53,121 bases of DNA from Pseudacidovorax intermedius (GTDB lineage: Bacteria; Pseudomonadota; Gammaproteobacteria; Burkholderiales; Burkholderiaceae_C): the NCBI RefSeq assembly GCF_001476815.1, contig NZ_LDSL01000011.1, forward strand, positions 1 to 53,121, written 5' to 3'. The translations under genes were made by a program, and so were the position numbers. Within the stretch, counting starts at the first letter, position 1, and each line of letters opens with the position of its first letter. Below, in pieces: positions 7,897-16,195 of the stretch. The notes under the pieces were generated by a model. That model made no database searches, was not told where the DNA came from, and saw nothing but the letters and a program-made list of their open reading frames with translations.

Positions 7897-9543
7897 TTGA
7901 CCCGCTCGCCCGAAAAGCCTTCTCTCCAGCCCTCCCGCCTGCCCATCCGCGCCGAGGGCACGCCCGGCGAAGTCCGGGACCACAAGGACGACATCTTCTT
8001 CGCCGCCATCGAGATGACCCGCATGCCCATGCTGGTCACCGACCCGCGGCAGCCCGACAACCCCATCGTCTTCGCCAACCGGGCCTTCCTGTCCATGACC
8101 GGCTACACGCCGGAGGAACTCATCGGCACCAACTGCCGCTTCCTGCAGGGCCCGGCCACCGACCGCGCCTCGGTGGCGGTGATCCGCGAGGCCATCGAGA
8201 GCCGCACCGAGGTGCAGATCGAGCTGCTGAACTACCGCAAGGACGGCAGCACGTTCTGGAATGCGCTCTTCATCTCGCCGGTCTACAACCCGGCCGGCGA
8301 GCTGGTGTACTTCTTCGCCTCGCAGCTGGACGTGAGCCGCCGGCGCGACGCCGAGGAAGGCCTGGCCCAGGCCCAGAAGATGGAAGCCCTGGGCCAGCTC
8401 ACCGGCGGCATCTCGCACGACTTCAACAACCTGCTGCAGGTGATGTCCGGCCACCTCGACCTGCTGGAGGTGCGTGGGCGCATGAACAAGCTCGACCCCG
8501 AGCACGTGGGCCGCGGCGTGGAGAACATCCGCGAGGCGGTGAGCAAGGCGTCCAAGCTCACCAGCCAGCTGCTTGCCTTCTCGCGCAAGCAGAGCCTGCG
8601 TGGGCGGGTCATCAACCTCAATGCGGTCACCAAGGACATGACCGACCTGGCGCAGCGCACGCTGGGCGAGCAGATCCAGGTGGTGTTCAAGTTCGAGCAG
8701 GACATCGGCAACTGCCAGCTGGACCCGACCCAGCTGGAGGTGGCGCTGCTGAACGTGCTGGTGAATGCCCGCGACGCCATGCCCGAGGGCGGCACGCTCA
8801 CCATCCAGACCGGCAGCGTGGAGGTGAGCGACGACGACACGCCCGCCTTCTCCGGCTTGGCGCCCGGGCGCTACAGCACGCTGTCGGTCACCGACACCGG
8901 CACCGGCATCGACAAGGCCCTGCTGGCGCGGGTGATGGACCCCTTCTTCACCACCAAGGAAGAGGGCAAGGGCACGGGCCTGGGGCTGTCGATGGTCTAC
9001 GGCTTCGTCAAGCAGTCCGGCGGCACCGTGACAATGTATTCCGAGGTGGGCATCGGCACCACGGTGCGCATGTACTTTCCCACCGTGGATGCGCGGCCCG
9101 CCGTCGCCACGCGCAGCGCCCATCCCGCCTACCGCGGCGGCACCGAGCGCATCCTGCTGGTGGAGGACCGCGAAGAGGTGGGCCTGCTGGCGCAGGAGAT
9201 GCTCGAAGGCCTGGGCTACACCGTGCTGATGGCCAACTCGGCCCAGCAGGCGCTGCGGGTCTTCCGCGGCCTCGCGCCCGAGGCGCAGCCGGACCTGCTG
9301 TTCTCCGACGTGGTCATGCCCGGCGGCATGAACGGCTACACGCTGGCGCGCGAGATCCAGAAACTGCGCCCCTCCACCCGCGTGCTGCTGACCACCGGCT
9401 TCGACCGCGACCTGGGCAGCCTGGACCACGTGGCGCCGGCGGAATTCGAGATCCTCAAGAAGCCCTACCGCCTGGGCGACCTGGCGCGCAAGGTGCGCGA
9501 CGTGCTGGACGGGCCGACGGGCTCGCATTCGACCGCCGGCTGA
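7897..9543 (+). CDS. LOV-domain (blue-light) hybrid histidine kinase
   Basis: 548 residues from a TTG at 7897 with GAGG a few bases upstream; the first ATG (8014) would cut into the LOV domain. Residues ~35-145 are a LOV domain with the photoactive Cys80 in GTNCRFLQGP, Asn61 in FANRAF, Asn122 in FWNA and the FMN-contact Gln143 in FFASQLDV. Then come a HisKA-type domain with His174 (GGISHDFNNLL), a HATPase domain (NVLVNARDAM, DTGTGI, GTGLGLSM) and a C-terminal receiver (VLLVEDRE-like start, Asp in LFSDVVMPG, Lys in ILKKPY). This matches the LOV-HK-RR architecture known from Pseudomonas syringae and relatives. No DNA-binding partner is adjacent. It has no membrane segment, so it should be cytoplasmic. 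Confidence 0.93.
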   Translation: MTRSPEKPSLQPSRLPIRAEGTPGEVRDHKDDIFFAAIEMTRMPMLVTDPRQPDNPIVFANRAFLSMTGYTPEELIGTNCRFLQGPATDRASVAVIREAIESRTEVQIELLNYRKDGSTFWNALFISPVYNPAGELVYFFASQLDVSRRRDAEEGLAQAQKMEALGQLTGGISHDFNNLLQVMSGHLDLLEVRGRMNKLDPEHVGRGVENIREAVSKASKLTSQLLAFSRKQSLRGRVINLNAVTKDMTDLAQRTLGEQIQVVFKFEQDIGNCQLDPTQLEVALLNVLVNARDAMPEGGTLTIQTGSVEVSDDDTPAFSGLAPGRYSTLSVTDTGTGIDKALLARVMDPFFTTKEEGKGTGLGLSMVYGFVKQSGGTVTMYSEVGIGTTVRMYFPTVDARPAVATRSAHPAYRGGTERILLVEDREEVGLLAQEMLEGLGYTVLMANSAQQALRVFRGLAPEAQPDLLFSDVVMPGGMNGYTLAREIQKLRPSTRVLLTTGFDRDLGSLDHVAPAEFEILKKPYRLGDLARKVRDVLDGPTGSHSTAG

Positions 9544-9572
9544 CGCCGCCCCCCGCTGGCGCGGGCACGCAG

Positions 9573-10832
9573 TCAGTGGCCCAGACGTTTCGCCCGCGCC
9601 AGCAGCAGGGCGCGCTGGGCCGCGTTGTCCGTGAGGCCCGCCGCCTGCGCATAGGCCGCCCGTGCCTCGGCGACGCGACCCAGGCGCTCCAGCATGTCGG
9701 CCCGCGCGCCCGCCAGGAAGGGATAGCGCTGCAGCCGGGGCTCGTCGGCCAGTGCATCGAGCAACGCCAGGGCCGCCGCCGGGCCGTCGGCGAAGCCCAC
9801 GGCCACGGCCCGGTTGAGCGCCACCACCGGCGAGGGATGCCGCGCCAGCAGCCGGTCGTAGCCCGCGACGATGGCGTGCCAGTCGGTGTCCTCGGCGCGA
9901 GCAGCACGCGCATGGCAGGCGGCGATGGCGGCCTGCAGGGTGTAGGGCCCGTCCGCGTCCAGCGCCTGGGCCGCGGCCAGGGCCGCCAGGCCGCGCTGGA
10001 TCAGCAGGCGGTCCCAGCGGCGGCGGTCCTGCTCGGGCAGCAGCACGGGGCGGCCCTGCGCATCGAGGCGCGCCGGCAGCCGGCTGGCCTGGATCTCCAG
10101 CAGCGCCGCCAGGCCATGCACCTCGGCCTCCCGCGGCAGCAGGTGCTGCAGCTGGCGCACCAGGCGCAGCGCCTCGTCGCACAGCGCCGGCCGCAGCAGC
10201 TGGGCGCCGCCGGCCGCGCTGTGGCCCTCGTTGAAGATCAGGTAGACCACGGCCAGCACGGCGTCCAGCCGCAGCGCGCGCTCGTCGGCGCGGGGCAATT
10301 CGTAGGGCTGGCCCTTGAGGGCCTTCTTGGCGCGCACGATGCGCTGCGCCACCGTGGCTTCGGGCAGGAGGAAGGCCCGGGCGATCTCCGCCGTCTCCAG
10401 CCCGCCCAGCAGGCGCAGCGTGAGCGCCACCTGCGATTCGCGCGGCAGCGTGGGGTGGCAGGCGATGAAGATCAGCCGCAGCTGCTCGTCGCCGATCTCG
10501 GCCTGGTCGCGCGCGGCATCGAGCTGGTCGGCGAAGTCGGGCACCACCTGGGTGCCCATGGCTTCGTCGTCGGCGGCGAGTTGCGCATGCTCGCGCGCCA
10601 GCATGGCGCGGCGGCGCAGGCGGTCCAGCGCCTTGTTGCGGGTGGCGGTCATCAGCCAGGCGGCCGGGTTGTGCGGTGCGCCGTCGCGCGGCCAGGCGTC
10701 GAGGGCGGCGAGCAGCGCGTCCTGCGCGCAGTCCTCGGCCTCGTCCAGGTCGCGCAGCAGCCTGGCCGCCGCGCCCACCAGGCGGCCGCGCTCGATGCGC
10801 CAGGTGGCGGCGGCCAGGTCGGCATGGCTCAC
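9573..10832 (-). CDS. ECF42-type RNA polymerase sigma factor with C-terminal TPR-like extension
   Basis: 419 residues from GTG at 10832, which overlaps the VOC gene by 4 bases. Residues ~1-70 carry sigma region 2 (DEAEDCAQDALLAAL, NPAAWLMTATRNKALD), residues ~110-170 region 4 (ESQVALTLRLLGGLETAEIARAF split here as two helices), and the remaining ~230 residues are the helical, TPR-like extension typical of the ECF42 group (EDTDWHAIVAGYDRLL, SPVVALNRAVAVG). ECF42 factors have no anti-sigma factor; the extension itself is thought to regulate activity. The gene is the last in an operon with DGPF, SRPBCC and VOC genes, the conserved ECF42 neighbourhood, and it probably activates that operon (see the promoter entry). 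Confidence 0.92.
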   Translation of the reverse strand: MSHADLAAATWRIERGRLVGAAARLLRDLDEAEDCAQDALLAALDAWPRDGAPHNPAAWLMTATRNKALDRLRRRAMLAREHAQLAADDEAMGTQVVPDFADQLDAARDQAEIGDEQLRLIFIACHPTLPRESQVALTLRLLGGLETAEIARAFLLPEATVAQRIVRAKKALKGQPYELPRADERALRLDAVLAVVYLIFNEGHSAAGGAQLLRPALCDEALRLVRQLQHLLPREAEVHGLAALLEIQASRLPARLDAQGRPVLLPEQDRRRWDRLLIQRGLAALAAAQALDADGPYTLQAAIAACHARAARAEDTDWHAIVAGYDRLLARHPSPVVALNRAVAVGFADGPAAALALLDALADEPRLQRYPFLAGARADMLERLGRVAEARAAYAQAAGLTDNAAQRALLLARAKRLGH

Positions 10833-11233
10833 GTCGCGGGCGGCGCGTCGGGCATGAATGCCAGCTCCCAGATGTGGCCGTCCAGGTCCTCGAAGCCGTG
10901 GCCGTACATGAAGCCATGGTCCTGCGGCGGCCGCGGCACGGCGGCACCGGCGGCGCGGGCCTTGGCGACGAGGCCGTCCACCTCCTCGCGGCTCTCGCAG
11001 GAGAGGCACACCAGCACCTCGGTGGCGGCCCTGGCATCCACCAGCGGCTTGGCGGTGAAGCCGCGCGCGAAGTCCTCGGTCAGCAGCATGGCGTAGAGGT
11101 TTTCGCCCAGCACCAGGCAGGCGCCGTGCTCATTGGTGAACTGCGGGTTGAAGCAGTAGCCCAGGGCCTCGAAGAAGGCCTTGCTCGCGGGCAGGCTCTT
11201 GCAGGGTAGGTTGATGAAGATCTGCTTGTGCAT
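10829..11233 (-). CDS. VOC (glyoxalase/bleomycin-resistance fold) family protein
   Basis: 134 residues, starting MHKQIFINLPCKSLPASKAFF, the typical first beta-alpha unit of the small VOC family found beside ECF sigma factors. The end has GHGFEDLDGHIWELAF, the second metal-site strand with a conserved Glu. The real start is the ATG at 11233; the longer upstream reading is inside the preceding gene. It lies 10 bases after the SRPBCC gene and overlaps the sigma gene by 4 bases. Substrate unknown; this subgroup is commonly annotated as a glyoxalase without proof. Confidence 0.85.
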   Translation of the reverse strand: MHKQIFINLPCKSLPASKAFFEALGYCFNPQFTNEHGACLVLGENLYAMLLTEDFARGFTAKPLVDARAATEVLVCLSCESREEVDGLVAKARAAGAAVPRPPQDHGFMYGHGFEDLDGHIWELAFMPDAPPAT

Positions 11234-11243
11234 CGGGGTTTCC

Positions 11244-11693
11244 TCAGAAATGGGAAGACGACTCGGCCAGGGTCTTGAGCTGCTGCAGCGCACGGGGCCA
11301 CATGCCTTGGAGCATGGCGGCATGGTCTTCGCTCCAGCCTTCGAGCCGCACGTCGAGGCGGGTGCCGCCTTCGGGCCGCCGGGCCAGCGCGTAGCGTTCG
11401 TAAATGGGCGCTGCGTCGGGCAGACCGGGCGTGACCGGCTGGCCCTCGCGCAGTTCACCCAGCATGCGCAGCGTGAGTTGCGTGGGCGGCTGGCGCCGCT
11501 CGACCACGGCCTCCATGCCGTTGCAGTCCGGGTCGAGGAAGCGCATGCGGCTGCCCTCGGACCAGTCGCCCTCGCAATGCGCGCCTTCGCAGAAGGCGCT
11601 CGCCCACTCGCGGAAGGCGACGGGATCGAACAGGCAGGCCCAGACCCGCTCGGGCGCGGCGTCGATGTCGATGGTGTGCTGCTGGTCGCTCAT
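11244..11693 (-). CDS. SRPBCC (AHSA1-like) protein
   Basis: 149 residues. It begins with the AHSA1/START-like pattern HTIDIDAAPERVWACLFDP and continues with FREWASAF, LRMLGE and a C-terminal long helix (MWPRALQQLKTLAES) that closes the hydrophobic pocket in this fold. ATG at 11693 overlaps the stop of the previous SRPBCC gene by 4 bases. Proteins of this family are regular members of ECF42/DGPF operons. Ligand unknown. Confidence 0.85.
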   Translation of the reverse strand: MSDQQHTIDIDAAPERVWACLFDPVAFREWASAFCEGAHCEGDWSEGSRMRFLDPDCNGMEAVVERRQPPTQLTLRMLGELREGQPVTPGLPDAAPIYERYALARRPEGGTRLDVRLEGWSEDHAAMLQGMWPRALQQLKTLAESSSHF

Positions 11694-12229
11694 GCCCGGG
11701 CCTCCGCAATCTGCTTCAGGTTCTGCAGGCCGTCCTCGAAGTCGCGGCCGCACATGCGGTCCATGTCGATGAAGATGCCCATGATTCGCCCGATCAGGTT
11801 GGACGGGCCGTGCATGCGCCAGTGCACGGTCGTGCCGCCATCCGGTGCGCGCTCGAGCAGGAATTCGACCTGGTTGTGGGCCTCGAAGGGCTTGAGGAAG
11901 TCCAGCTGGAGCTGGACGGCGCGGCCAGGCTGCTGCCCGGTGAGGGTCATGCTGCCGGTGCCGACCTTGCTGCTGTCCCAGTCGTAGCGCGAACCCGCGC
12001 CGGCCGGTGGGCCGCTGTAGTGGCCACGCATCTGTGGGTCCTTGCGGGCATAGGGATTCCAGCGGTTGAAGCCCTGCAGCTCCCCCACCAGTGGCCACAG
12101 CTGCTCGGGGCTGGCATCGATGCGCAAATGGCGCTCGACGGAGAAGGTGGCGGGGCGGGTGGCGGCATAGGCCAGCAGGGCCAGCACCAGCACGGCCAGG
12201 CCGATCAGCACGAAGACGAGGATTTGCAT
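11690..12229 (-). CDS. SRPBCC family protein with N-terminal membrane anchor
   Basis: 179 residues. Residues 1-22 are one hydrophobic segment (LVFVLIGLAVLVLALLAY), then a polyketide-cyclase/SRPBCC domain: FSVERHLRIDASPEQLWPLV, FNRWNPYARKDPQM, TVHWRMHGP, and a closing helix with MDRMCGRDFEDGLQNLK. The anchor suggests membrane association, with the pocket on the outer face if the N terminus stays inside (inference). It lies between the DGPF gene and the second SRPBCC gene in the sigma operon. Confidence 0.87.
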   Translation of the reverse strand: MQILVFVLIGLAVLVLALLAYAATRPATFSVERHLRIDASPEQLWPLVGELQGFNRWNPYARKDPQMRGHYSGPPAGAGSRYDWDSSKVGTGSMTLTGQQPGRAVQLQLDFLKPFEAHNQVEFLLERAPDGGTTVHWRMHGPSNLIGRIMGIFIDMDRMCGRDFEDGLQNLKQIAEARA

Positions 12230-12256
12230 GGCGGCTGCGTCCTTGCACGGGCCGCG

Positions 12257-12658
12257 TCAGCGGCCGATCTCCATGTCGCCGCCCGGGCCGAAGTCGGCCT
12301 CCTCGTACAGGCGCCGCACCTCGATCTCGCAGGTGATGCCGACGAAGGGCGCGGGGAAGCGGGCGGCCCAGGCGCGGGCTTCGTCCTCCGAGCGCACCTG
12401 GATCAGCGTATAGCCGGCGATCAGCTCCTTGGTCTCGGCGAAGGGACCGTCGATGACCTCGCGGCGGCCGTCGGCGTGGTAGCGCTGGCGCCAGCCCTGG
12501 CGGCTGGGCCGCAGGCCGGCGCCGTCGAGCAGCACGCCGGCGCGCGCCATCTCCTCGTGGAAGGCGCCCATGTCCTCGAAGAGCTGGGCGAACTCGGGGC
12601 CCGGCTTGTCGCCGCGCTCGCTGGTGTCCGTCGCGCGGACCTGGATCATGAATCGCAT
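12257..12658 (-). CDS. DGPF/YCII-domain protein, first gene of the ECF42 operon
   Basis: 133 residues. It has the DGPF signature (VIDGPFAETKELIAGY) in a YCII-like ferredoxin-like fold, with MRFMIQVRAT at the start and IEVRRLYEEADFGP at the end. This family is the hallmark partner of ECF42 sigma factors; no enzyme activity has been established for it in general. ATG at 12658 has AGGAG 9 bases upstream on the minus strand, and a candidate ECF42 promoter lies 50-80 bases upstream. It is followed after 27 bases by the anchored SRPBCC gene. Confidence 0.9.
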   Translation of the reverse strand: MRFMIQVRATDTSERGDKPGPEFAQLFEDMGAFHEEMARAGVLLDGAGLRPSRQGWRQRYHADGRREVIDGPFAETKELIAGYTLIQVRSEDEARAWAARFPAPFVGITCEIEVRRLYEEADFGPGGDMEIGR

Positions 12659-12710
12659 GGAAGGCTTCTCCTGATGAAGCGGCAGCGCCTGTCGCTGCCT
12701 TCATGCCTAC

Positions 12711-12737
12711 GACGATCCGGCCGGTGCGACATCGACA
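12711..12737 (-). promoter_or_regulatory. Candidate ECF42-dependent promoter
   Basis: Reading the minus strand, TGTCGA (12737-12732) is followed after 17 bases by CGTC (12714-12711). This agrees with the ECF42 consensus as I recall it (TGTCGA at -35, CG[A/T]C at -10) and lies in the only gap before the operon's first gene (start 12658). It would make the sigma factor, encoded last, activate its own operon. The match was found by eye. Confidence 0.6.
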
Positions 12738-12781
12738 AGCCACGGGAAACTACCTAGCCATCGGCCTGGCGGCGCCCCTTC

Positions 12782-13129
12782 TCACCCGTAGCATGGACCG
12801 ACGCCGCGGATCTCCACGGTCGCCCACTCGGCGGCGGGGCAGCGGCCGGCCCAGTGCAGCGCCACGGCCTCGTCCTCGGTGTCGAGCAGGAAGAAGCCGC
12901 CCACCATTTCCTTGGCCTCGGCGAAGGGGCCGTCCAGCACCTGCACCGCGTCCGCCCGGCGGGTGAGGCGCCGCGCGGCGGTGCCCAGCGACTCGCGGGC
13001 GATCAGCAGGCCGGCCGCCTGCAGCTCGGCGCCGAAGTCGAGCATGCGCTGGTAGGCCTGCTCGCCCTCGGGCCGGCTGCGGGACGCGCGTTGGCCGAGC
13101 GGTTCGACGATCAGGAGCATGTGCGGCAT
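12782..13129 (-). CDS. Second DGPF/YCII-domain protein
   Basis: 115 residues from ATG 13129 (MPHMLLIVEP); an earlier in-frame ATG at 13192 gives a poor N terminus for the family. The core motif VLDGPFAEAKEMVGGFFLL is the DGPF/YCII signature. It is on the same strand, 123 bases upstream of the ECF42 operon, with the candidate ECF42 promoter between them, so it is probably transcribed separately or reads through. No TGTCGA box was found upstream of this copy. It shares the motif with the 12257-12658 gene but little else, so the two are not a recent duplication. Confidence 0.86.
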   Translation of the reverse strand: MPHMLLIVEPLGQRASRSRPEGEQAYQRMLDFGAELQAAGLLIARESLGTAARRLTRRADAVQVLDGPFAEAKEMVGGFFLLDTEDEAVALHWAGRCPAAEWATVEIRGVGPCYG

Positions 13130-13334
13130 GGCGGACTCGCGGTAAACACAGGGACGCCCATTCTGCGGCCCCCGCGTGGCATCGCATGCCACGGGCCACC
13201 CTGGGAAGGCCGGCCGTCAGGCGCCGGTCGGCCGCCTGTGCATCCCGGCTGACGGCGGAAGGGCCCGTGCGCCGAAGCCGCGGGGCGCCTCGGCCGCCCA
13301 GACTGCGGCACTTTCCACGCGACGACTCCGGCCC

Positions 13335-14900
13335 ATGGCGCATCCCCACTACGACCTCATCGTCATCGGCAGCGGCCCCGGCGGCGCCAGCCTGGCGCAC
13401 CGGCTGGCCGCCACCGGCAAGCGCATCCTGATCCTCGAGCGCGGCGAGTACCTGCGGCGCGAAGAGGCCAACTGGAGCCCGCAGGCCGTGTTCGTCGATG
13501 GCCGCTACCAGGCGCGCGAATCGTGGCTGGACCGCGACGGCCGCCGCTTCGCACCGCAGCTGCACTACTGCGTGGGCGGCAATTCCAAGGTCTATGGCGC
13601 CGCGCTGCTGCGGCTGCGCGAGCGCGACTTCGGCGAGGTGCGGCACCACGGTGGCCTGTCGCCCGCCTGGCCGCTGACCCATTCGGACTTCGCGCCCTGG
13701 TACGACGCGGCCGAAGCGCTGTTCCACGTGCACGGCCTGCGCGGCGACGACCCGCTGGATCCGGGCACCACGCCCTACCCTTTCCCGCCCGTCCGGCACG
13801 AGCCCAAGATCGCCGAGCTGAGCGAGCGCCTGCGCGGCCAGGGCCTGAATCCCTTCCACCTGCCGCTGGGCATCCTGCTCGACCAGCAGGAGGACGGCTT
13901 CGCCACCCCCACCAGCACCTGCATGCGCTGCTCCTACTTCGACGGCTTTCCCTGCCTGCTCAACGGCAAGGCCGATGCGCAGGTCGTGTGCATCGACCCG
14001 ATGCTGCGCGACCATCCCAACGTCACGCTGCTCACCGGCGCCTATGTGGAGCGGCTGGAGACCGACGCCAGCGGCCGCCGAGTGCGCGAGGTGGTGGTAC
14101 GCCGCCACGGCGGCGAGGCCCGCTTCACCGCCGGCACGGTCGTCGTGGCCTGCGGCGCGCTCTCGTCCGCGCTGCTGCTGCTGCGCTCGGCCAGCGACCG
14201 CCATCCGCGCGGACTGGCCAATGGCTCCGACCAGGTGGGCCGCAACTACATGCGCCACGAGATGTCGGTGGTGATGGCGGTCATGAAGGAGGTCAACGAC
14301 ACCGTCTTCCAGAAGACGCTGGCACTGGGCGACTTCTACTTCGGCAGCGACGACTGGGACCATCCGCTGGGCCTGATCCAGATGTGCGCCACCAGCCATG
14401 CCGACCAGATCAAGGGCGAGGCGCCGCTGCCCGGCCTGATGAAGCACCTGCCCGAGATGCCCTTCGAGGAACTGGCCCGCCATTCGATGGACTTCTGGCT
14501 GCAGGCCGAGGATCTGCCCGATCCCGACAACCGCGTCTACTACCGCGACGGCCAGGTCCACCTGGACGTGCGCGAGACCAATCCCGAGGCCCTGCGGCGC
14601 CTCAAGGCCAAGCTGGAGCAGGTGCTGTCGGCCATCGGCTGGCCGGCGGTGCTGGTGGAGCGCTCGCTCTACCTGGGCAAGGACATCCCGCTGTCGGGCA
14701 CCGCCCACCAGGCCGGCACCTGCCGCTTCGGCACCGACCCGGCCACCTCGGTGCTCGACCTGGACTGCCGCGCGCACGAGGTCGACAACCTCTACGTCAC
14801 CGACGCCAGCTTCTTTCCCAGCATCGGCGCGGTGAATCCGACGCTCACCATCATCGCCAACGCGCTGCGCGTGGCGGACCGGCTCAAGGACCGGCTGTGA
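13335..14900 (+). CDS. GMC-family FAD-dependent oxidoreductase
   Basis: 521 residues. The Rossmann motif DLIVIGSGPGGASLAHRLA sits at residues ~6-25 with LILERG as the second strand, and the C-terminal GMC signature NLYVTDASFFPSIGAVNPTL ends the FAD fold. An active-site His region (GTAHQAGTCRFG) precedes it. A Cys-rich stretch (TCMRCSYFDGFPC) is found in membrane-linked dehydrogenases of the choline/gluconate type and may hold an Fe-S or structural site. No signal peptide is visible. The substrate is likely an alcohol or sugar but cannot be named. It overlaps the next gene, a small membrane protein, by 4 bases, which suggests a functional pair. Confidence 0.9.
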   Translation: MAHPHYDLIVIGSGPGGASLAHRLAATGKRILILERGEYLRREEANWSPQAVFVDGRYQARESWLDRDGRRFAPQLHYCVGGNSKVYGAALLRLRERDFGEVRHHGGLSPAWPLTHSDFAPWYDAAEALFHVHGLRGDDPLDPGTTPYPFPPVRHEPKIAELSERLRGQGLNPFHLPLGILLDQQEDGFATPTSTCMRCSYFDGFPCLLNGKADAQVVCIDPMLRDHPNVTLLTGAYVERLETDASGRRVREVVVRRHGGEARFTAGTVVVACGALSSALLLLRSASDRHPRGLANGSDQVGRNYMRHEMSVVMAVMKEVNDTVFQKTLALGDFYFGSDDWDHPLGLIQMCATSHADQIKGEAPLPGLMKHLPEMPFEELARHSMDFWLQAEDLPDPDNRVYYRDGQVHLDVRETNPEALRRLKAKLEQVLSAIGWPAVLVERSLYLGKDIPLSGTAHQAGTCRFGTDPATSVLDLDCRAHEVDNLYVTDASFFPSIGAVNPTLTIIANALRVADRLKDRL

Positions 14901-15379
14901 CGGCGGCGGACTGGGCCACGCTGGCCGCCCGGTGCGCGATGGTGATGCTTTTCCTGCCCTTCAGCGCGCTCGACAAGCTGCTGGGCTTCGGCCACGCGGT
15001 GCGCCAGGCCCGCGAAGTGTTCCGCCCCCTCTGGCTGGCCCGCGCCGCCATCGCCGCCGGCCTGGCCGTCGAGGTGCTGTGCAGCCTGGGCGTCGTCACC
15101 GGCGTGGCGGACCGCGCCGCCGCCCTGATGCTCGCCGCGTACTGCGTGGCCACGGCCCTGCTGTTCAAGCGCTTCTGGCAGCCCGGCGACTTCTGGCGCC
15201 GCGCCGACGGCCGGGCACGCGGCCTGTTCTGGGACTTCCTCAAGAACCTGTCGCTGGGCGCCGGCTTCGTGCTGCTGGCGCTGGGGCCGGACGGTCGCGG
15301 CTGGCAGGCCGTCGTCGATGCGCCGCTGGCGTCGAGCCGGCCGTATTCGGCGATGGCCTCGCCTGCGCCGGCCCCCTGA
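14897..15379 (+). CDS. DoxX-like small membrane protein
   Basis: 160 residues from GTG at 14897, overlapping the oxidoreductase by 4 bases. Four hydrophobic segments are visible (around ATLAARCAMVMLFLPF, LARAAIAAGLAVEVLCSL, AAALMLAAYCVATALLF and NLSLGAGFVLLAL). The FSALDKLLGF start and the FWDFLKNLSLGAG segment fit the DoxX/DoxD-like family, whose members act near quinone-linked dehydrogenases. The coupling to a GMC enzyme suggests it anchors the enzyme or passes electrons to quinone; that is inference. Confidence 0.8.
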   Translation: MTAADWATLAARCAMVMLFLPFSALDKLLGFGHAVRQAREVFRPLWLARAAIAAGLAVEVLCSLGVVTGVADRAAALMLAAYCVATALLFKRFWQPGDFWRRADGRARGLFWDFLKNLSLGAGFVLLALGPDGRGWQAVVDAPLASSRPYSAMASPAPAP

Positions 15380-15718
15380 CCGCGAGCGCGCCGGCCTGCG
15401 CCGTGGCAGCGTTGATGGACTTGGCGGACAGTTCCGCGCGCCTGTTGACCCAACAGGCTGCCCGGCTGCTTCCACAGCCCCGGTCGCCCCAGCGCCGCCA
15501 CCGGAAGCGTACGAGGGGATCGAGGGCCCCCGCTCGGCTAGCATCGGTGCCGCCCGGCGCGGCAGGATCCGGGCTCGCGAGCACCGAGCCCATCCGCGCC
15601 AGGCGCGTACTGCCGCGGTCCGCGCGCCGCGCCCCCGGGCCGCGCCCTGGGCCACCGCGGCGAACATCGCCCTTCCCTTTGCGCCTTCCTCCCGACCGAC
15701 CCGACCCGACCCGTGCCC
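15380..15718. other. Intergenic stretch without a recognised gene
   Basis: About 340 bases between the DoxX-like gene and the next unknown gene. Short open frames exist on both strands but their translations are Arg/Pro/Ala-rich with no recognisable family, as expected for shadow frames in GC-rich DNA. No terminator hairpin with a T-tract and no convincing promoter were found. It may contain the promoter for the gene at 15719. Confidence 0.5.
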
Positions 15719-16195
15719 ATGACCGACCCCACCACGCCCATCCAGGAGCCCACGCTATGGCGCGACGAGCGCTGGACCGCCCGCGTGATCAAGAACGAAG
15801 ACGACGACGGCTGGGCCGTCTCGATGACGCGGCAGGGCGATGCCGAGCCGGCGCTGGTCGGCCCCTGGACCATGGGCCGCGACAAGAAGAACCCCAAGCC
15901 GCTGGACACGGCGGCCTTCCATACCCTGGTCAAGACCGCCAGCGAGGTGCTGCGCCGGCACGAACAGCAACTGCATGCCCGGCTGAACAAGAGCGTGAGC
16001 GTCGGCGTGGGCTCGGAACGCATCCGGGTGTCGCTGCAGATCGTGCCGGACGAGGACAACCCCTACGCCATCCTGCGTGCCGAGGACGAGCTGGGCGAAG
16101 CGCTCGGCGAGGTCCGCGTGCCGCCGACCTTCAAGCTGAGCGCCGACAGCGCCGCCGCGTGGATCGAGGGCGGGTACCAGCGGCCCTCGCGCTGA
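15719..16195 (+). CDS. Conserved-looking hypothetical protein
   Basis: 158 residues from ATG 15719 (a GTG at 15713 is in frame). Soluble and fairly charged, with no signal peptide or membrane segment. The start (TLWRDERWTARVIKNEDDDGWAV, of which the middle is typical) and VGPWTMGRDKKNPKPLD suggest a small beta-rich domain, and the middle is helical (FHTLVKTASEVLRRHEQQL). Amino-acid composition and codon use look like a real gene. I do not recognise the family. It is on the opposite strand and convergent with the LysR gene at 16196, only 1 base away, so the two stops are adjacent. Confidence 0.72.
   Translation: MTDPTTPIQEPTLWRDERWTARVIKNEDDDGWAVSMTRQGDAEPALVGPWTMGRDKKNPKPLDTAAFHTLVKTASEVLRRHEQQLHARLNKSVSVGVGSERIRVSLQIVPDEDNPYAILRAEDELGEALGEVRVPPTFKLSADSAAAWIEGGYQRPSR

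Noticed and set aside
7021-11037. A 1338-codon minus-strand frame across the LOV kinase and sigma gene
   Set aside because: Composition without any family features; it overlaps the real genes on both strands.
15392-15718. Short frames in the gap before the unknown gene
   Set aside because: Translations are Arg/Pro-rich, without start context or family; treated as non-coding.
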